Assembly (NCBI GenBank): GCA_965247035.1
Contig: CBDFGJ010000002.1
Span: 124,001 to 188,000 of the forward strand
Reading direction: 5' to 3'
Origin: Azophilus sp965247035
GTDB taxonomy: Bacteria; Pseudomonadota; Gammaproteobacteria; Pseudomonadales; Azotimanducaceae
Length of the DNA stretch: 64,000 nucleotides
Shown here: positions 1 to 7,522 of the stretch, one piece after another
Layout of the letters: every line of letters starts with the position of its first letter
How positions within the stretch are numbered: the stretch's first letter is position 1
The notes under the pieces: generated by a model
What the model was told of the DNA's origin: nothing
Databases searched by the model: none
The model's input: the letters and a program-made list of their open reading frames with translations, nothing else
Translations under genes and position numbers: made by a program

Positions 1-1103
1 CCCTCATCGAATTTGAGGTCAAAATCTTCGGTGCCGAGGAGCGCTTGATACTGCTCGGTGAGGGAGGTATCGGGCTCCACGAGGATGCGCTTGAAGTCCT
101 GCGGTGTCAGCGCGTCGAGGTCCACCCGGATGGGCAAGCGGCCCTGCAGCTCGGGAATGAGGTCCGAAGGCTTGGATAGATGAAAGGCGCCTGAGGCGAT
201 GAACAACACATGGTCCGTGCGCACCATGCCGTGCTTGGTGGATATGGTGCAGCCTTCAATGAGCGGCAGCAAGTCGCGCTGCACACCTTCCCGGGAGACA
301 TCCACACCCGTAGTTTCGCTGCGCCGAGTCACTTTATCGATCTCATCAAGAAAGACGATGCCGGTTTGCTCCACGGCGTCGATCGCCAGCGCCTTCACTT
401 CCTCTTGGTTGACCAGCTTGGTCGCCTCATGCTCCCGTAGCCGCCGGAAAGCGTCCCGGACTTTCAGGCGCACGTTACGCTTCCGTTCGGAGCCGAAGTT
501 GCTGAGCATGCTCTGCAGTTGCTGCGTCATCTCCTCCATGCCGGGCGGCGCCATGATTTCGACGCCCACCGGGGCCGCCTCCATCTGCAGGTCAATTTCC
601 TTTTCATCTAAACCGCCCTCGCGCAGCCGCTTGCGCAGCAACTGCCTTGAAGCGGAATTGGCTGCGGCTTGATTCGCCTTGCGCTCCTTTGGCGCCGCCG
701 GCACCAAGGCATCCAAAATGCGTTCTTCGGCGGCATCGTCGGCCAAGTGCCGCACCTTGCCGACCTGCGCCTCGCGCCGCTGCTTGACCGCAACGTCAGC
801 CAAGTCGCGAATGATCGACTCCACATCCCGGCCCACATAGCCCACTTCGGTGAACTTGGTGGCCTCCACCTTGATGAAGGGCGCATCGGCCAGCTTGGCC
901 AACCGGCGGGCGATCTCAGTTTTGCCAACCCCCGTGGGGCCGATCATAAGGATGTTCTTCGGCGTGATTTCGTCGCGCATGCGTTCATCAAGCTGCATCC
1001 GCCGCCAGCGGTTGCGCAAGGCGATGGCCACGGCCCGCTTGGCTTGATTCTGACCGATGATGTGCTTGTCGAGCTCGTGGACAATTTCCCTAGGCGTCAT
1101 CAT
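1..1103 (-). CDS. hslU: HslU, ATPase subunit of the HslVU (ClpYQ) protease, C-terminus beyond window
   Basis: AAA+ unfoldase that recognises and unfolds substrates and threads them into the HslV peptidase chamber in the cytoplasm. The minus-strand reading begins MMTPREIVHELDKHIIGQN, the classic HslU N-terminus, followed by Walker A (GPTGVGKTE), the HslU-specific variable I-domain (around positions 650 to 420) and Walker B (IVFLDEIDK). About 367 of the usual ~440 residues are present; the rest lies past base 1. Two consecutive ATG codons (1103 and 1100) are possible starts. It lies 32 bp downstream of hslV on the same strand, as in most proteobacteria, so the two are almost certainly co-transcribed and give the partners in matched amounts. 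Confidence 0.96.
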   Translation of the reverse strand, partial: MMTPREIVHELDKHIIGQNQAKRAVAIALRNRWRRMQLDERMRDEITPKNILMIGPTGVGKTEIARRLAKLADAPFIKVEATKFTEVGYVGRDVESIIRDLADVAVKQRREAQVGKVRHLADDAAEERILDALVPAAPKERKANQAAANSASRQLLRKRLREGGLDEKEIDLQMEAAPVGVEIMAPPGMEEMTQQLQSMLSNFGSERKRNVRLKVRDAFRRLREHEATKLVNQEEVKALAIDAVEQTGIVFLDEIDKVTRRSETTGVDVSREGVQRDLLPLIEGCTISTKHGMVRTDHVLFIASGAFHLSKPSDLIPELQGRLPIRVDLDALTPQDFKRILVEPDTSLTEQYQALLGTEDFDLKFDE

Positions 1104-1135
1104 TGTTGACCATCACTTCCCTATTGTCGCGCCGC

Positions 1136-1720
1136 TCAGACGCCGGCTGGTTGAGCGCTTGCATGTTTCGTCACCTCTTCCGCCGCCGGCAAGGCTTCAA
1201 CGCTGCGCTTGTGGTTGGTGTAAACGCAGATGTCGGCAGCAATTCCAAGCGCTCGTTCAACGATGTCCACAGCGCCAAGCTCGGTATTCTCGCACAGCGC
1301 CCGAGCGGCGGCTTGCGCATAGGGGCCGCCGGAGCCAATGGCTATCGATTGCCCGTCTGGTTCTATGACGTCGCCGGTGCCACTGACCATCAGGGTGGTG
1401 GTGGTGTCGGCCACAATCAGCATCGCTTCAAGGCGGCGCAGGGCGCGGTCGGAGCGCCAATCCTTGGCCAACTCCACCGCCGCCCGGGTGAGGTTGCCGG
1501 AATACCTCTCCAAGACCGCCTCAAAACGTTCAAACAGCGTGAACGCATCGGCCGTGCCACCGGCGAACCCAGCTAGGATGCGCCCGTCGAACAAGCGACG
1601 CACTTTAACCGCATTGCCCTTCATGATGGTGGCGCCGGCGCTGACCTGGCCGTCGCCGCCAACGGCGACCTGCCCCTCGCGCCGCACGCAAACGATGGTG
1701 GTTCCGTGAATTTTTTCCAT
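1136..1720 (-). CDS. hslV: HslV, peptidase subunit of the HslVU protease
   Basis: Threonine peptidase forming the double-hexameric proteolytic chamber capped by HslU. The N-terminus reads MEKIHGTTIVCVRR: the catalytic nucleophile is the Thr exposed after processing behind Gly (GTTIV motif), and the downstream VGGDGQVSAG and GSGGPYA segments are family hallmarks. The start at ATG 1720 is preferred over a TTG two codons upstream. At about 194 residues it is somewhat longer than the usual 175-180; the extra residues form a C-terminal tail (after CVYTNHK) rich in Ala and Glu. The upstream neighbour is the SPOR-domain protein and the downstream one is hslU, matching the ftsN-hslV-hslU order of enterobacteria. 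Confidence 0.97.
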   Translation of the reverse strand: MEKIHGTTIVCVRREGQVAVGGDGQVSAGATIMKGNAVKVRRLFDGRILAGFAGGTADAFTLFERFEAVLERYSGNLTRAAVELAKDWRSDRALRRLEAMLIVADTTTTLMVSGTGDVIEPDGQSIAIGSGGPYAQAAARALCENTELGAVDIVERALGIAADICVYTNHKRSVEALPAAEEVTKHASAQPAGV

Positions 1721-1762
1721 AGTCAAGGATACTTAAGGACGACTTCCCTTGGTTTCAAGGCA

Positions 1763-2353
1763 TCAACTGCGTTTTATCCACATGGCGGACAAGTTTTTTT
1801 GCCGCAGGCGCTCCATGACTTGCTTGGCCGCATCGGCGGACTCGATCGGCCCCACGGTCACCCGATACCAAGCGCCGTTGTCCAATTCAACGCGAGCCGT
1901 AGACGGGTTGGGCATATCCTGCAGGATGAGCCGAGCACGGAGCTGTTCCGCGTCATTCTCGCGCTGAAAAGAGGCCACCTGGATGTGAAAGACCTGGGGT
2001 TGCTCAATTGGAGGCGGCCCTTCCTGACGGTACTTGTCCTGATCGGTTGGGACCTTGCTGTTCTTCAGCAAGTCGTCAAACCGGAAAATCAATTCCCCGG
2101 GCTCGTCATCGCCGGGGGGTTCCACCAAGCCGATGATGCGATCCACCTGCTTTGAGCCGAAGTCCGGCGTATGGACCACAAACAAAGTGACGCCGCCGCC
2201 CAGCAGCAGGCCGATCAAGAAGCTGAACCAGTGCGAACTAATGCCACTCTTGCGCTTGGGGGCGGGAGTCTTGCGCTTGGGGACGGGAGTCTTGCGCTTG
2301 GGGGCGCGGGAACTGCGCGCCCCTGACCCGGCTCTTGCTGTCTTTTTCACCAT
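1763..2353 (-). CDS. FtsN-like SPOR-domain membrane protein
   Basis: Bitopic inner-membrane protein probably binding septal peptidoglycan during division. A very basic N-terminus (Lys/Arg/Pro repeats) precedes one membrane span (FSFLIGLLLGGGVTLFVV), a periplasmic linker, and a C-terminal SPOR domain beginning FHIQVASFQRENDAEQLRARL with the conserved YRVTVGP strand. SPOR domains bind denuded glycan strands. The position between priA and hslV is that of ftsN in enterobacteria, so an FtsN role is inferred, but sequence alone only supports a SPOR protein. ATG 2353 is chosen because an upstream extension would overlap the end of priA and looks unlike protein. The basic N-terminus is encoded by a short 21-bp tandem repeat. 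Confidence 0.85.
   Translation of the reverse strand: MVKKTARAGSGARSSRAPKRKTPVPKRKTPAPKRKSGISSHWFSFLIGLLLGGGVTLFVVHTPDFGSKQVDRIIGLVEPPGDDEPGELIFRFDDLLKNSKVPTDQDKYRQEGPPPIEQPQVFHIQVASFQRENDAEQLRARLILQDMPNPSTARVELDNGAWYRVTVGPIESADAAKQVMERLRQKNLSAMWIKRS
2250..2306. repeat. 21-bp tandem repeat inside the SPOR-protein gene
   Basis: Two full and one partial 21-bp units encode repeated basic heptads (KRKTPVP/KRKTPAP) in the cytoplasmic tail. The period is a multiple of three, so copy-number change would keep the frame. Confidence 0.85.
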
Positions 2354-2361
2354 GAGGCGTA

Positions 2362-4491
2362 TTAAATCGCATCTATGGGGTCTACGTCGATTTCCCAACG
2401 CACACCGCGGGGCGCTTGCACACCCACCAACCGATCAAGGGCTTGGTGCAGGGGACGACGCGTGTCCGCCAGAACCATCAGCTGATGCCGATACCGGTCG
2501 GCCACGCGCAGCATCTGCGCCGGTGCCGGCCCTAGGACTTCAAGCCCGCTTGGCAGACGGGATTTCAACTTCAGCAGGAATGGGCTGGGCAGGGTCGGGT
2601 CGGCGGCGGCGGCGCGAATCAGGGCCATGTGTCGCGTTGGCGGCATGGCCGCTCGACGACGAACGGCCAGTTCGTGCGCGGCAAACGCCGCGTAACCTCG
2701 CTCCACTAACCGCTTCAGGGCGGGGTTATCCGGTTGCAGCGTTTGCAGCCAAACAACCCCCGGCCGGTCGGACCGGCCGGCTCGCCCAGCAACCTGGGTG
2801 AGCAATTGGGCGGTGCGCTCCGGCGCTTTGAAATCCACGCTCAGGAAACCGACATCCGCGTTGACCACGGCCACCAAGGTGACGTTGGGGAAGTGGTGCC
2901 CCTTCGCCAGCATCTGCGTGCCGACCAGGATTCCCGCTTCACCCCGCTCGATCTGCGCCAACCCTGCCTCCAAGCGGCGTTGCGTACGGGTGGTGTCGCT
3001 ATCGATGCGAATGAGGGAAACACCGGGAAAGCGCTCCCTAAGCGCGTCTTCGGTGCGTTCGGTGCCAGCACCCAACGGCGTCAGTTCGAGGTTGCCACAA
3101 GCGGGGCAGCTTTCAGGCAAGCGTTTTTCGGCACCGCAATGGTGACAGGCCAATCTTCGCCGCCCCCGGTGCAGGGTCAGGCGCGCATCGCAATCGTCGC
3201 ATCCCGCTTGCCAGCCGCACTTGGTGCATAGGTAGACCGGTGCATAGCCGCGTCTGTTCAGAAAAACCAACACCTGGCCGCCAGCATCAAGGTGCTGCTT
3301 GATGCAGCGCATCAGGGCCTCGCTCAATCCATCGCGCATGGGATGGCCACGCACGTCAAGGACATGGATGCGCGGCATGGACGCACCGGTGGCTCGACCG
3401 GTCAAGCGCTGGCGCTGATAGCGCCCTCGGCGCACGTTCTCCAGCGACTCCAACGATGGCGTAGCACTGCCCAAAATCAACGGAATGTTCAGGTCCGCAG
3501 CCCGTTTGACAGCGACATCTCGGGCCGAATAGCGCAGCCGGTCACGCTGCTTGAAAGAGGCGTCATGCTCCTCGTCCACCACCATCAGCCCCAGTTTTCC
3601 GAAAGGCGTGAACACCGCTGAACGGGTGCCCACGAGAATGCGGGCCGCCCCAGATTGGCAACGAAGCCAAGCCTTAAGCCGCTCCCCGTCGCTCAGCCTT
3701 GAGTGCATCACATCAACGGCGCCGCAGCGGCGTTGAAACCGCGCCACGGTCTGCGGCGTCAAAGCGATCTCTGGCACCAGCACAAGGGCTTGCTCGCCAC
3801 GCTCAAGCACCTGGGCAATCACTTGCAAGTAAACCTCGGTCTTGCCGCTGCCGGTGACGCCTTCAAGCAGGTTGGCGGAAAATCCATCCAACGAGCGCCG
3901 GTAGCCCTGAACCGCCGTTGCCTGGTCCGCCGTCAACGGCAGCGGCGGCTCCAACTCGTAGGGGCGCTGGCTAGGCTCAATGGCCCCTTTGCGCGCCAAC
4001 GCTGCGATGAGGGAGGTACTGAAACCCTCGGCACGAACATCTGCGCCGCTTGCCCAGCCACCACGAGCAGCCAAAAAATCAAGCAGGGCTTGCTGGCGAA
4101 CTGCCCTAGGTGACGGCACCTCGCCGCCTTCAACCCGCCGCCAAATTTCCTCATCCCGCCACTTAAGCGGCGCTCCTTTCATGAAGGCGTTGGGCAGCAT
4201 GGAGGCGAAAACCTCACCGATGGGATGGTGGTAGTAGGACGCTAGCCATTGCGCCAAAAGCATGAGCTCATGCGGCAGCGCACTCACTTGGTCCAGGACC
4301 TCCAGCAGCGGCTTAGGGTCGGCGAAGGCGTCTTTCGGATCCACCGCCAAGCAAAGGCCAACGGCGGTCTTGGTGCGAAATGGCACCCGCACCCGCGCAC
4401 CGACGCTGGGTGCCGGGCAGCCCTCCGGAACGGCGTAGTCGAACGCCTGGAACAAGGGAACGGGAACGGCGATGCGGATGATGTCTGCCAT
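2362..4491 (-). CDS. priA: PriA, primosomal replication restart helicase
   Basis: DEAH-type 3'-5' helicase that binds stalled or D-loop forks and reloads DnaB. The N-terminal 3'BD region starts MADIIRIAVPVPLFQAFDYAVP. The helicase core has Walker A (GVTGSGKTE, near residue 212), the DEEH box (MVVDEEHDASFKQ) and motif VI (QVAGRAGRSDRPG). The inserted zinc region carries the four expected CxxC pairs (CTKC, CDDC, CHHC, CPAC). About 709 residues is typical. ATG 4491 is chosen over an upstream in-frame Met at 4524 because homologues start at MADI-like sequence. The stop lies 8 bp before the SPOR-protein ATG, suggesting an operon priA-SPOR-hslV-hslU. Confidence 0.97.
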   Translation of the reverse strand: MADIIRIAVPVPLFQAFDYAVPEGCPAPSVGARVRVPFRTKTAVGLCLAVDPKDAFADPKPLLEVLDQVSALPHELMLLAQWLASYYHHPIGEVFASMLPNAFMKGAPLKWRDEEIWRRVEGGEVPSPRAVRQQALLDFLAARGGWASGADVRAEGFSTSLIAALARKGAIEPSQRPYELEPPLPLTADQATAVQGYRRSLDGFSANLLEGVTGSGKTEVYLQVIAQVLERGEQALVLVPEIALTPQTVARFQRRCGAVDVMHSRLSDGERLKAWLRCQSGAARILVGTRSAVFTPFGKLGLMVVDEEHDASFKQRDRLRYSARDVAVKRAADLNIPLILGSATPSLESLENVRRGRYQRQRLTGRATGASMPRIHVLDVRGHPMRDGLSEALMRCIKQHLDAGGQVLVFLNRRGYAPVYLCTKCGWQAGCDDCDARLTLHRGRRRLACHHCGAEKRLPESCPACGNLELTPLGAGTERTEDALRERFPGVSLIRIDSDTTRTQRRLEAGLAQIERGEAGILVGTQMLAKGHHFPNVTLVAVVNADVGFLSVDFKAPERTAQLLTQVAGRAGRSDRPGVVWLQTLQPDNPALKRLVERGYAAFAAHELAVRRRAAMPPTRHMALIRAAAADPTLPSPFLLKLKSRLPSGLEVLGPAPAQMLRVADRYRHQLMVLADTRRPLHQALDRLVGVQAPRGVRWEIDVDPIDAI

Positions 4492-4841
4492 GATGCGAGA
4501 ACAGTCTACAGGCGCTCCAGCCAACCTGTTTCAAAAATCCGCCCCTCATTGCAAGATTGCTTGCTGATTCAGGCCCACCGCCGAGGACCGGGTGTCACTG
4601 GCGGTCCAAAACGTCCACTCCAAGGGGCGCGCCTCATGTGACAGCCAAAGGGCACCTCGAAAAAGTGCGTCTGATCTGGCGGCGGTATGGGTACTGGGCC
4701 AGTCAGTGGGAGCGCAGCTTGCGATACAGTCCGGTGATGCGCCGACGGGTCATGGCGAACCTACTTCACGGCGTTCTTCTGGGGCGACGGGAGCGCAGTC
4801 GATGTTAAACTCATGGCCTAGCCCTTCGGACTTGGCGGCTG
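4492..4841. other. Intergenic stretch between divergent priA and ltaE
   Basis: No convincing coding sequence. It must hold the priA and ltaE promoters, though no clear -35/-10 pair stands out. It contains a solo end of the family-B IS5-like element (listed separately). A GC-rich inverted pair around 4575-4605 could fold but has no T-run. Confidence 0.5.
4650..4681 (-). mobile_element. Solo terminal repeat of the family-B IS5-like element
   Basis: These 32 bp, read on the minus strand, end in TTTTTCGAGGTGCCC and match the transposase-proximal ends at 46524-46555 and 54633-54664 nearly base for base. No partner end or transposase code lies next to it, so it is a leftover IS end. Confidence 0.7.
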
Positions 4842-5888
4842 ATGAACGACCGGCCCAGAATCGATCTATACAGCGACACCCAAACCCGCCCCTCGGCGGA
4901 GATGCGCAAAGCGATGGCAAATGCGGAGGTTGGGGATGAACAGCGCAACGAGGACCCTACGGTGCTACAGCTTTGCGCCATGGTTGCAACGTTGCTCAAC
5001 AAGGAAGCCGCTCTGTTCCTGCCTTCCGGCACCATGTGCAATCAGATCGCCTTCCGCACCCACACCAGCCCCGGAGATGAGATTATTCTCCACGAGACCA
5101 GCCATCCAATGCACTTTGAGGCTGGCGCGTCCGCGGCGCTTTCGGGGGTGATGCTGCGCCCCCTGCCGGGCCCGCGCGGCATGTTCTCCGCCAAGCAAGT
5201 AGGTGCGGCCATCCGCCACGAGCAACCCCATAGCCAGCGCTCGCGGCTCGTTTCGGTGGAGAACACCACCAATCTCGGCGGCGGCGCGGTGTGGAGCATC
5301 AACGCCTTGGATGCGGTGGCCGAAACCGCCCATGAGCATGGTCTCGCCACCCATATGGACGGCGCCCGGCTAATGAACGCGGCGGTCGCGGCAGGAAAGC
5401 CCGCCGCCGATTTCGTGCGCGGCTACGACTCAGCCTGGGTTGATCTGAGCAAAGGGCTCGGGGCGCCGGTCGGCGGCGTGCTCGCAGGTTCACGAGAATT
5501 CATCGCCGAGGCGCTGCGGTACAAACACCAGTTCGGTGGCGCCATGCGTCAAGCCGGCATCATCGCCGCCGCTGGAGTTTACGCACTGAAGCACAACGTG
5601 GACCGGCTCGCCGAGGACCACGACAATGCGCAGCTCTTCGCCCGGCTGATCACCGGGATTGACGGCATTGAGGTCGATGCCGACCCCATCGACACCAACA
5701 TGGTCTACTTCAACGTCGCCGGCACCGGGCTTAACGCACAACAGGTTTCCGAACGCCTGCTTGCGCACGGCGTCCGTATCGGGGCGATAGACGAATGCCT
5801 GATGCGGGCGGTCACCCACCTCGACGTCACCGCCGCCGGGGTCAAGGAAGCCGCCGATGCCCTCCGTCAAGTGGCGCGCAGCCAGTAA
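4842..5888 (+). CDS. ltaE: Low-specificity L-threonine aldolase
   Basis: PLP enzyme cleaving L-threonine and allo-threonine to glycine and acetaldehyde, linking threonine to glycine and one-carbon supply. It is a fold-type I aminotransferase-like protein of 348 residues, the family norm. It has the SDTQTRPS-like N-terminal motif, the HMDGARLMNAA segment that binds the cofactor pyridine nitrogen, and the Schiff-base lysine in DLSKGLGAPVGG near residue 205. The start ATG 4842 gives MNDRPRIDLYSDTQ, matching homologues. The gene separates priA from rpmE, usually close neighbours, so the ltaE/IS-remnant block looks like an insertion into an older arrangement. The last codons are duplicated just downstream. 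Confidence 0.94.
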   Translation: MNDRPRIDLYSDTQTRPSAEMRKAMANAEVGDEQRNEDPTVLQLCAMVATLLNKEAALFLPSGTMCNQIAFRTHTSPGDEIILHETSHPMHFEAGASAALSGVMLRPLPGPRGMFSAKQVGAAIRHEQPHSQRSRLVSVENTTNLGGGAVWSINALDAVAETAHEHGLATHMDGARLMNAAVAAGKPAADFVRGYDSAWVDLSKGLGAPVGGVLAGSREFIAEALRYKHQFGGAMRQAGIIAAAGVYALKHNVDRLAEDHDNAQLFARLITGIDGIEVDADPIDTNMVYFNVAGTGLNAQQVSERLLAHGVRIGAIDECLMRAVTHLDVTAAGVKEAADALRQVARSQ

Positions 5889-5971
5889 CTCAGGCTGACG
5901 ACTTCACGCGGATGTTTTGATGGGTTGGCTCGACCCGCCAAGTGGCGCGCAGCCAGTCACTCAGGCTGACG
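5868..5971. repeat. 33-bp direct repeat copying the 3' end of ltaE
   Basis: Bases 5868-5900 (last ltaE codons, stop and 12 bp beyond) recur at 5939-5971 with one mismatch, 38 bp apart. This looks like a partial tandem duplication of the gene end. Confidence 0.9.
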
Positions 5972-6025
5972 GCAAGCGCGGGATCACCCACAAAGCCCGA
6001 ATCAAATGGCTCAAGCGGCTAGCAT

Positions 6026-6086
6026 CCTGTCGCGCAAGCTTCTTGCATTTCAGCGTGCCGCACGGGGTCTGTGGCAAGGCGTGGCC
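6026..6086 (+). repeat. Family-G repeat, copy 1
   Basis: About 60 bp beginning CCTGTC(G/C)C matches 10806-10861 at most positions, including CAAGC-TCTTGCATT-CAGCG and a GTGGCAAGGC core. Non-coding and of unknown origin. Confidence 0.65.
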
Positions 6087-6180
6087 TGCCTGATTTGGGT
6101 CGACTCCCTGGACCGCAGATATGAACCAAGCAGCAGTGCTTCACGTGGCAAGGCGTGACCTGCCTGATTTGGATCGACTC
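6071..6180. repeat. 36-bp direct repeat in the ltaE-rpmE gap
   Basis: Bases 6071-6106 recur at 6145-6180 with two differences, separated by 38 bp. The first copy overlaps the end of the family-G repeat. The interval 5972-6237 otherwise shows nothing coding. Confidence 0.85.
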
Positions 6181-6237
6181 TGACTAATTCCAGTATTGAG
6201 GAACAATGGCAGCAACTTCAACCAGCCAGGAGAACCC

Positions 6238-6600
6238 ATGCGCCAATAATCACTGACCGACGGATTTGAAAAGCATCGCAAGCGAACTCGTAAGAAACTG
6301 TTTCCGGCCGATATGAACGCCATCATTCCGTGGCCAGGTTTGGTTGGGGTCACTGAGCCCACCGCCCCAAGGCGCTGGTGGTCGCCCTATCGGCATTGAA
6401 TGCTTGCTGCGCATCCACCTTCTACAACACTGGTTCAATCCGGCTGACCCAGCTGCCGAGGAAGCCATTCATGACTCCCGCGCCGTGCGTCATTTTGTGG
6501 GCATCGGCCTTGGCATTGACTTGTCGGTTCAAAATCTTGGTTCATTGGGCTTTCTGGGAGGGGGCCCAGCCTCGCGCCGGTCTCGGAACCGGCCACGGGG
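6238..6600 (+). pseudogene. Degenerate IS5-family transposase (N-terminal part)
   Basis: Starting at ATG 6238 the frame reads MRQ, a TAA stop, then SLTDGFEKHRKRTRKK and ...IIPWPGLVGVTEP, the standard IS5-group N-terminus. Around 6360 the frame shifts by one, continuing as GRRPIGIECLLRIHLLQHWF, then NPADPAAEEAIHDSRAVRHF and VGIGLGID, again highly diagnostic of IS5 transposases. After about 6530 similarity fades, and the catalytic DDE region is missing. The in-frame stop, frameshift and truncation make it non-functional. Neither terminal repeat could be identified confidently. The gene lies 180 bp upstream of rpmE. Confidence 0.88.
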
Positions 6601-6718
6601 CAGGCGATGATCCGACCGCGCCATCCTTTTCCCACGGTCAAGAGATCGTGTCTGTCCAGTAGTATTGCAGACCTTCATCGGCGGGCTTTGGAGCTGCCCA
6701 ACGGAACAGTCCAGCGTC

Positions 6719-6746
6719 TTGCCTTAGAGAGCTTGTCTGCTAAACT
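6719..6746 (+). promoter_or_regulatory. Putative sigma-70 promoter of rpmE
   Basis: TTGCCT (6719-6724) and TAAACT (6741-6746) are separated by 16 bp, placing transcription start about 25 bp before the rpmE Shine-Dalgarno. Predicted by eye only. Confidence 0.5.
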
Positions 6747-6749
6747 GTG

Positions 6750-6769
6750 GCCGCTTTCCATGCAGCGGC
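6750..6769 (+). promoter_or_regulatory. Hairpin in the rpmE leader
   Basis: GCCGCT pairs with AGCGGC around an 8-nt loop just upstream of the AAGGA ribosome site. Leader hairpins mediate autogenous control in some ribosomal protein genes; whether L31 binds this one is speculation. Confidence 0.35.
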
Positions 6770-6779
6770 TAACAAGGAT

Positions 6780-6995
6780 ATGAAAAAGGGCGTCCACCCA
6801 GATTACCATGCGATTAAGGCGACTTGCAGTTGCGGCAATGTCATTGAAACGCGCTCCACCCTGCGCGAGGACATCCATATCGATGTCTGCTCGGACTGCC
6901 ACCCCTTCTATACCGGCAAACAGAAGATCATGGATACGATGGGCCGCGTGGAGCGGTTCCGTCGGCGTTTCGGCAATCGCTCCGTCAGCGCCTGA
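6780..6995 (+). CDS. rpmE: Ribosomal protein L31 (type A, zinc-binding)
   Basis: Small protein of the large ribosomal subunit bridging toward the 30S head. It starts MKKGVHPDYHAIKATCSCGN, the canonical bacterial L31 start, and carries the zinc-ribbon cysteines (CSCGN, then CSDCHPF) that mark the zinc-loaded C+ form. Length is 71 residues, as expected. ATG 6780 follows an AAGGA ribosome site. The C-terminus (KIMDTMGRVERFRRRFGN) is also typical. In enterobacteria rpmE lies beside priA; here 2.3 kb containing ltaE and dead IS sequence separates them. Confidence 0.97.
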   Translation: MKKGVHPDYHAIKATCSCGNVIETRSTLREDIHIDVCSDCHPFYTGKQKIMDTMGRVERFRRRFGNRSVSA

Positions 6996-7522
6996 TCTCG
7001 CATTGCGCTTCCAATATGTTGCAATCCCTTGCCCGCTAAGGATGGCTAAGGGCGCAGCAACCCGCAGCGCACCAGCGACGTGCAATTCCTCGTGCGCAAA
7101 ATGGGCAAAGGCAAAGAAGGCTGGCTGGGTCGGCTAACTTGGTCGGTCACCGAAACCTGCGATTCCTAGTGTGCAGGGAGCGCTGGCCAATGAGTCAAGG
7201 CCCACTGCGCCAAACTGACGACCTGCGCTTGATGGCTTTATGCGGCTGCACATGTCGGGGCGGCGGCTCGCCGAACGTGCTCCCAAGTTGATGATTTGCG
7301 CTTGATGGCTTTATACGGAGACCTGTCCCCAAGGTGCCCCCTGTTGCGCCAAGCTGGCGATCTGCGCTTGATGGCGTTGCCCCTTGCCGCCCAAGCCACG
7401 GCCTCGTTGGCGGTCAGCCGCCACTAGCGCCAAGGCCAACGACGCCAAGATTCTTTACCTGCTTTCTTGAACCCCTTGGATTGATGCGGTCTAACTCCAC
7501 AACCGTCACCCCAAGACACGGC
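6996..7522. other. Intergenic stretch with three diverged repeats upstream of the M48 gene
   Basis: No supported gene. The distal half holds three copies of a ~31-bp repeat (listed separately). The remainder (6996-7200) shows nothing recognisable. An open frame runs upstream of the protease signal peptide, but it overlaps these repeats and is not considered coding. Confidence 0.5.
7215..7383. repeat. Three diverged ~31-bp repeats
   Basis: Units begin near 7215, 7288 and 7354 and share the core TGCGCTTGATGGC preceded by C/T-TG-A/G-CGA-like bases. Units 1 and 3 also share an upstream GCGCCAA. Spacings are 73 and 66 bp. Their proximity to the protease gene could be regulatory or incidental. Confidence 0.7.

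Noticed and set aside
1..1000. Plus-strand frames in the first kilobase (for example 199-672)
   Set aside because: Antisense of hslU, whose minus-strand motifs are unambiguous.
5868..6180. CRISPR-like repeat and spacer dimensions
   Set aside because: Each repeat occurs only twice, the repeats differ from one another, and no cas genes are present.
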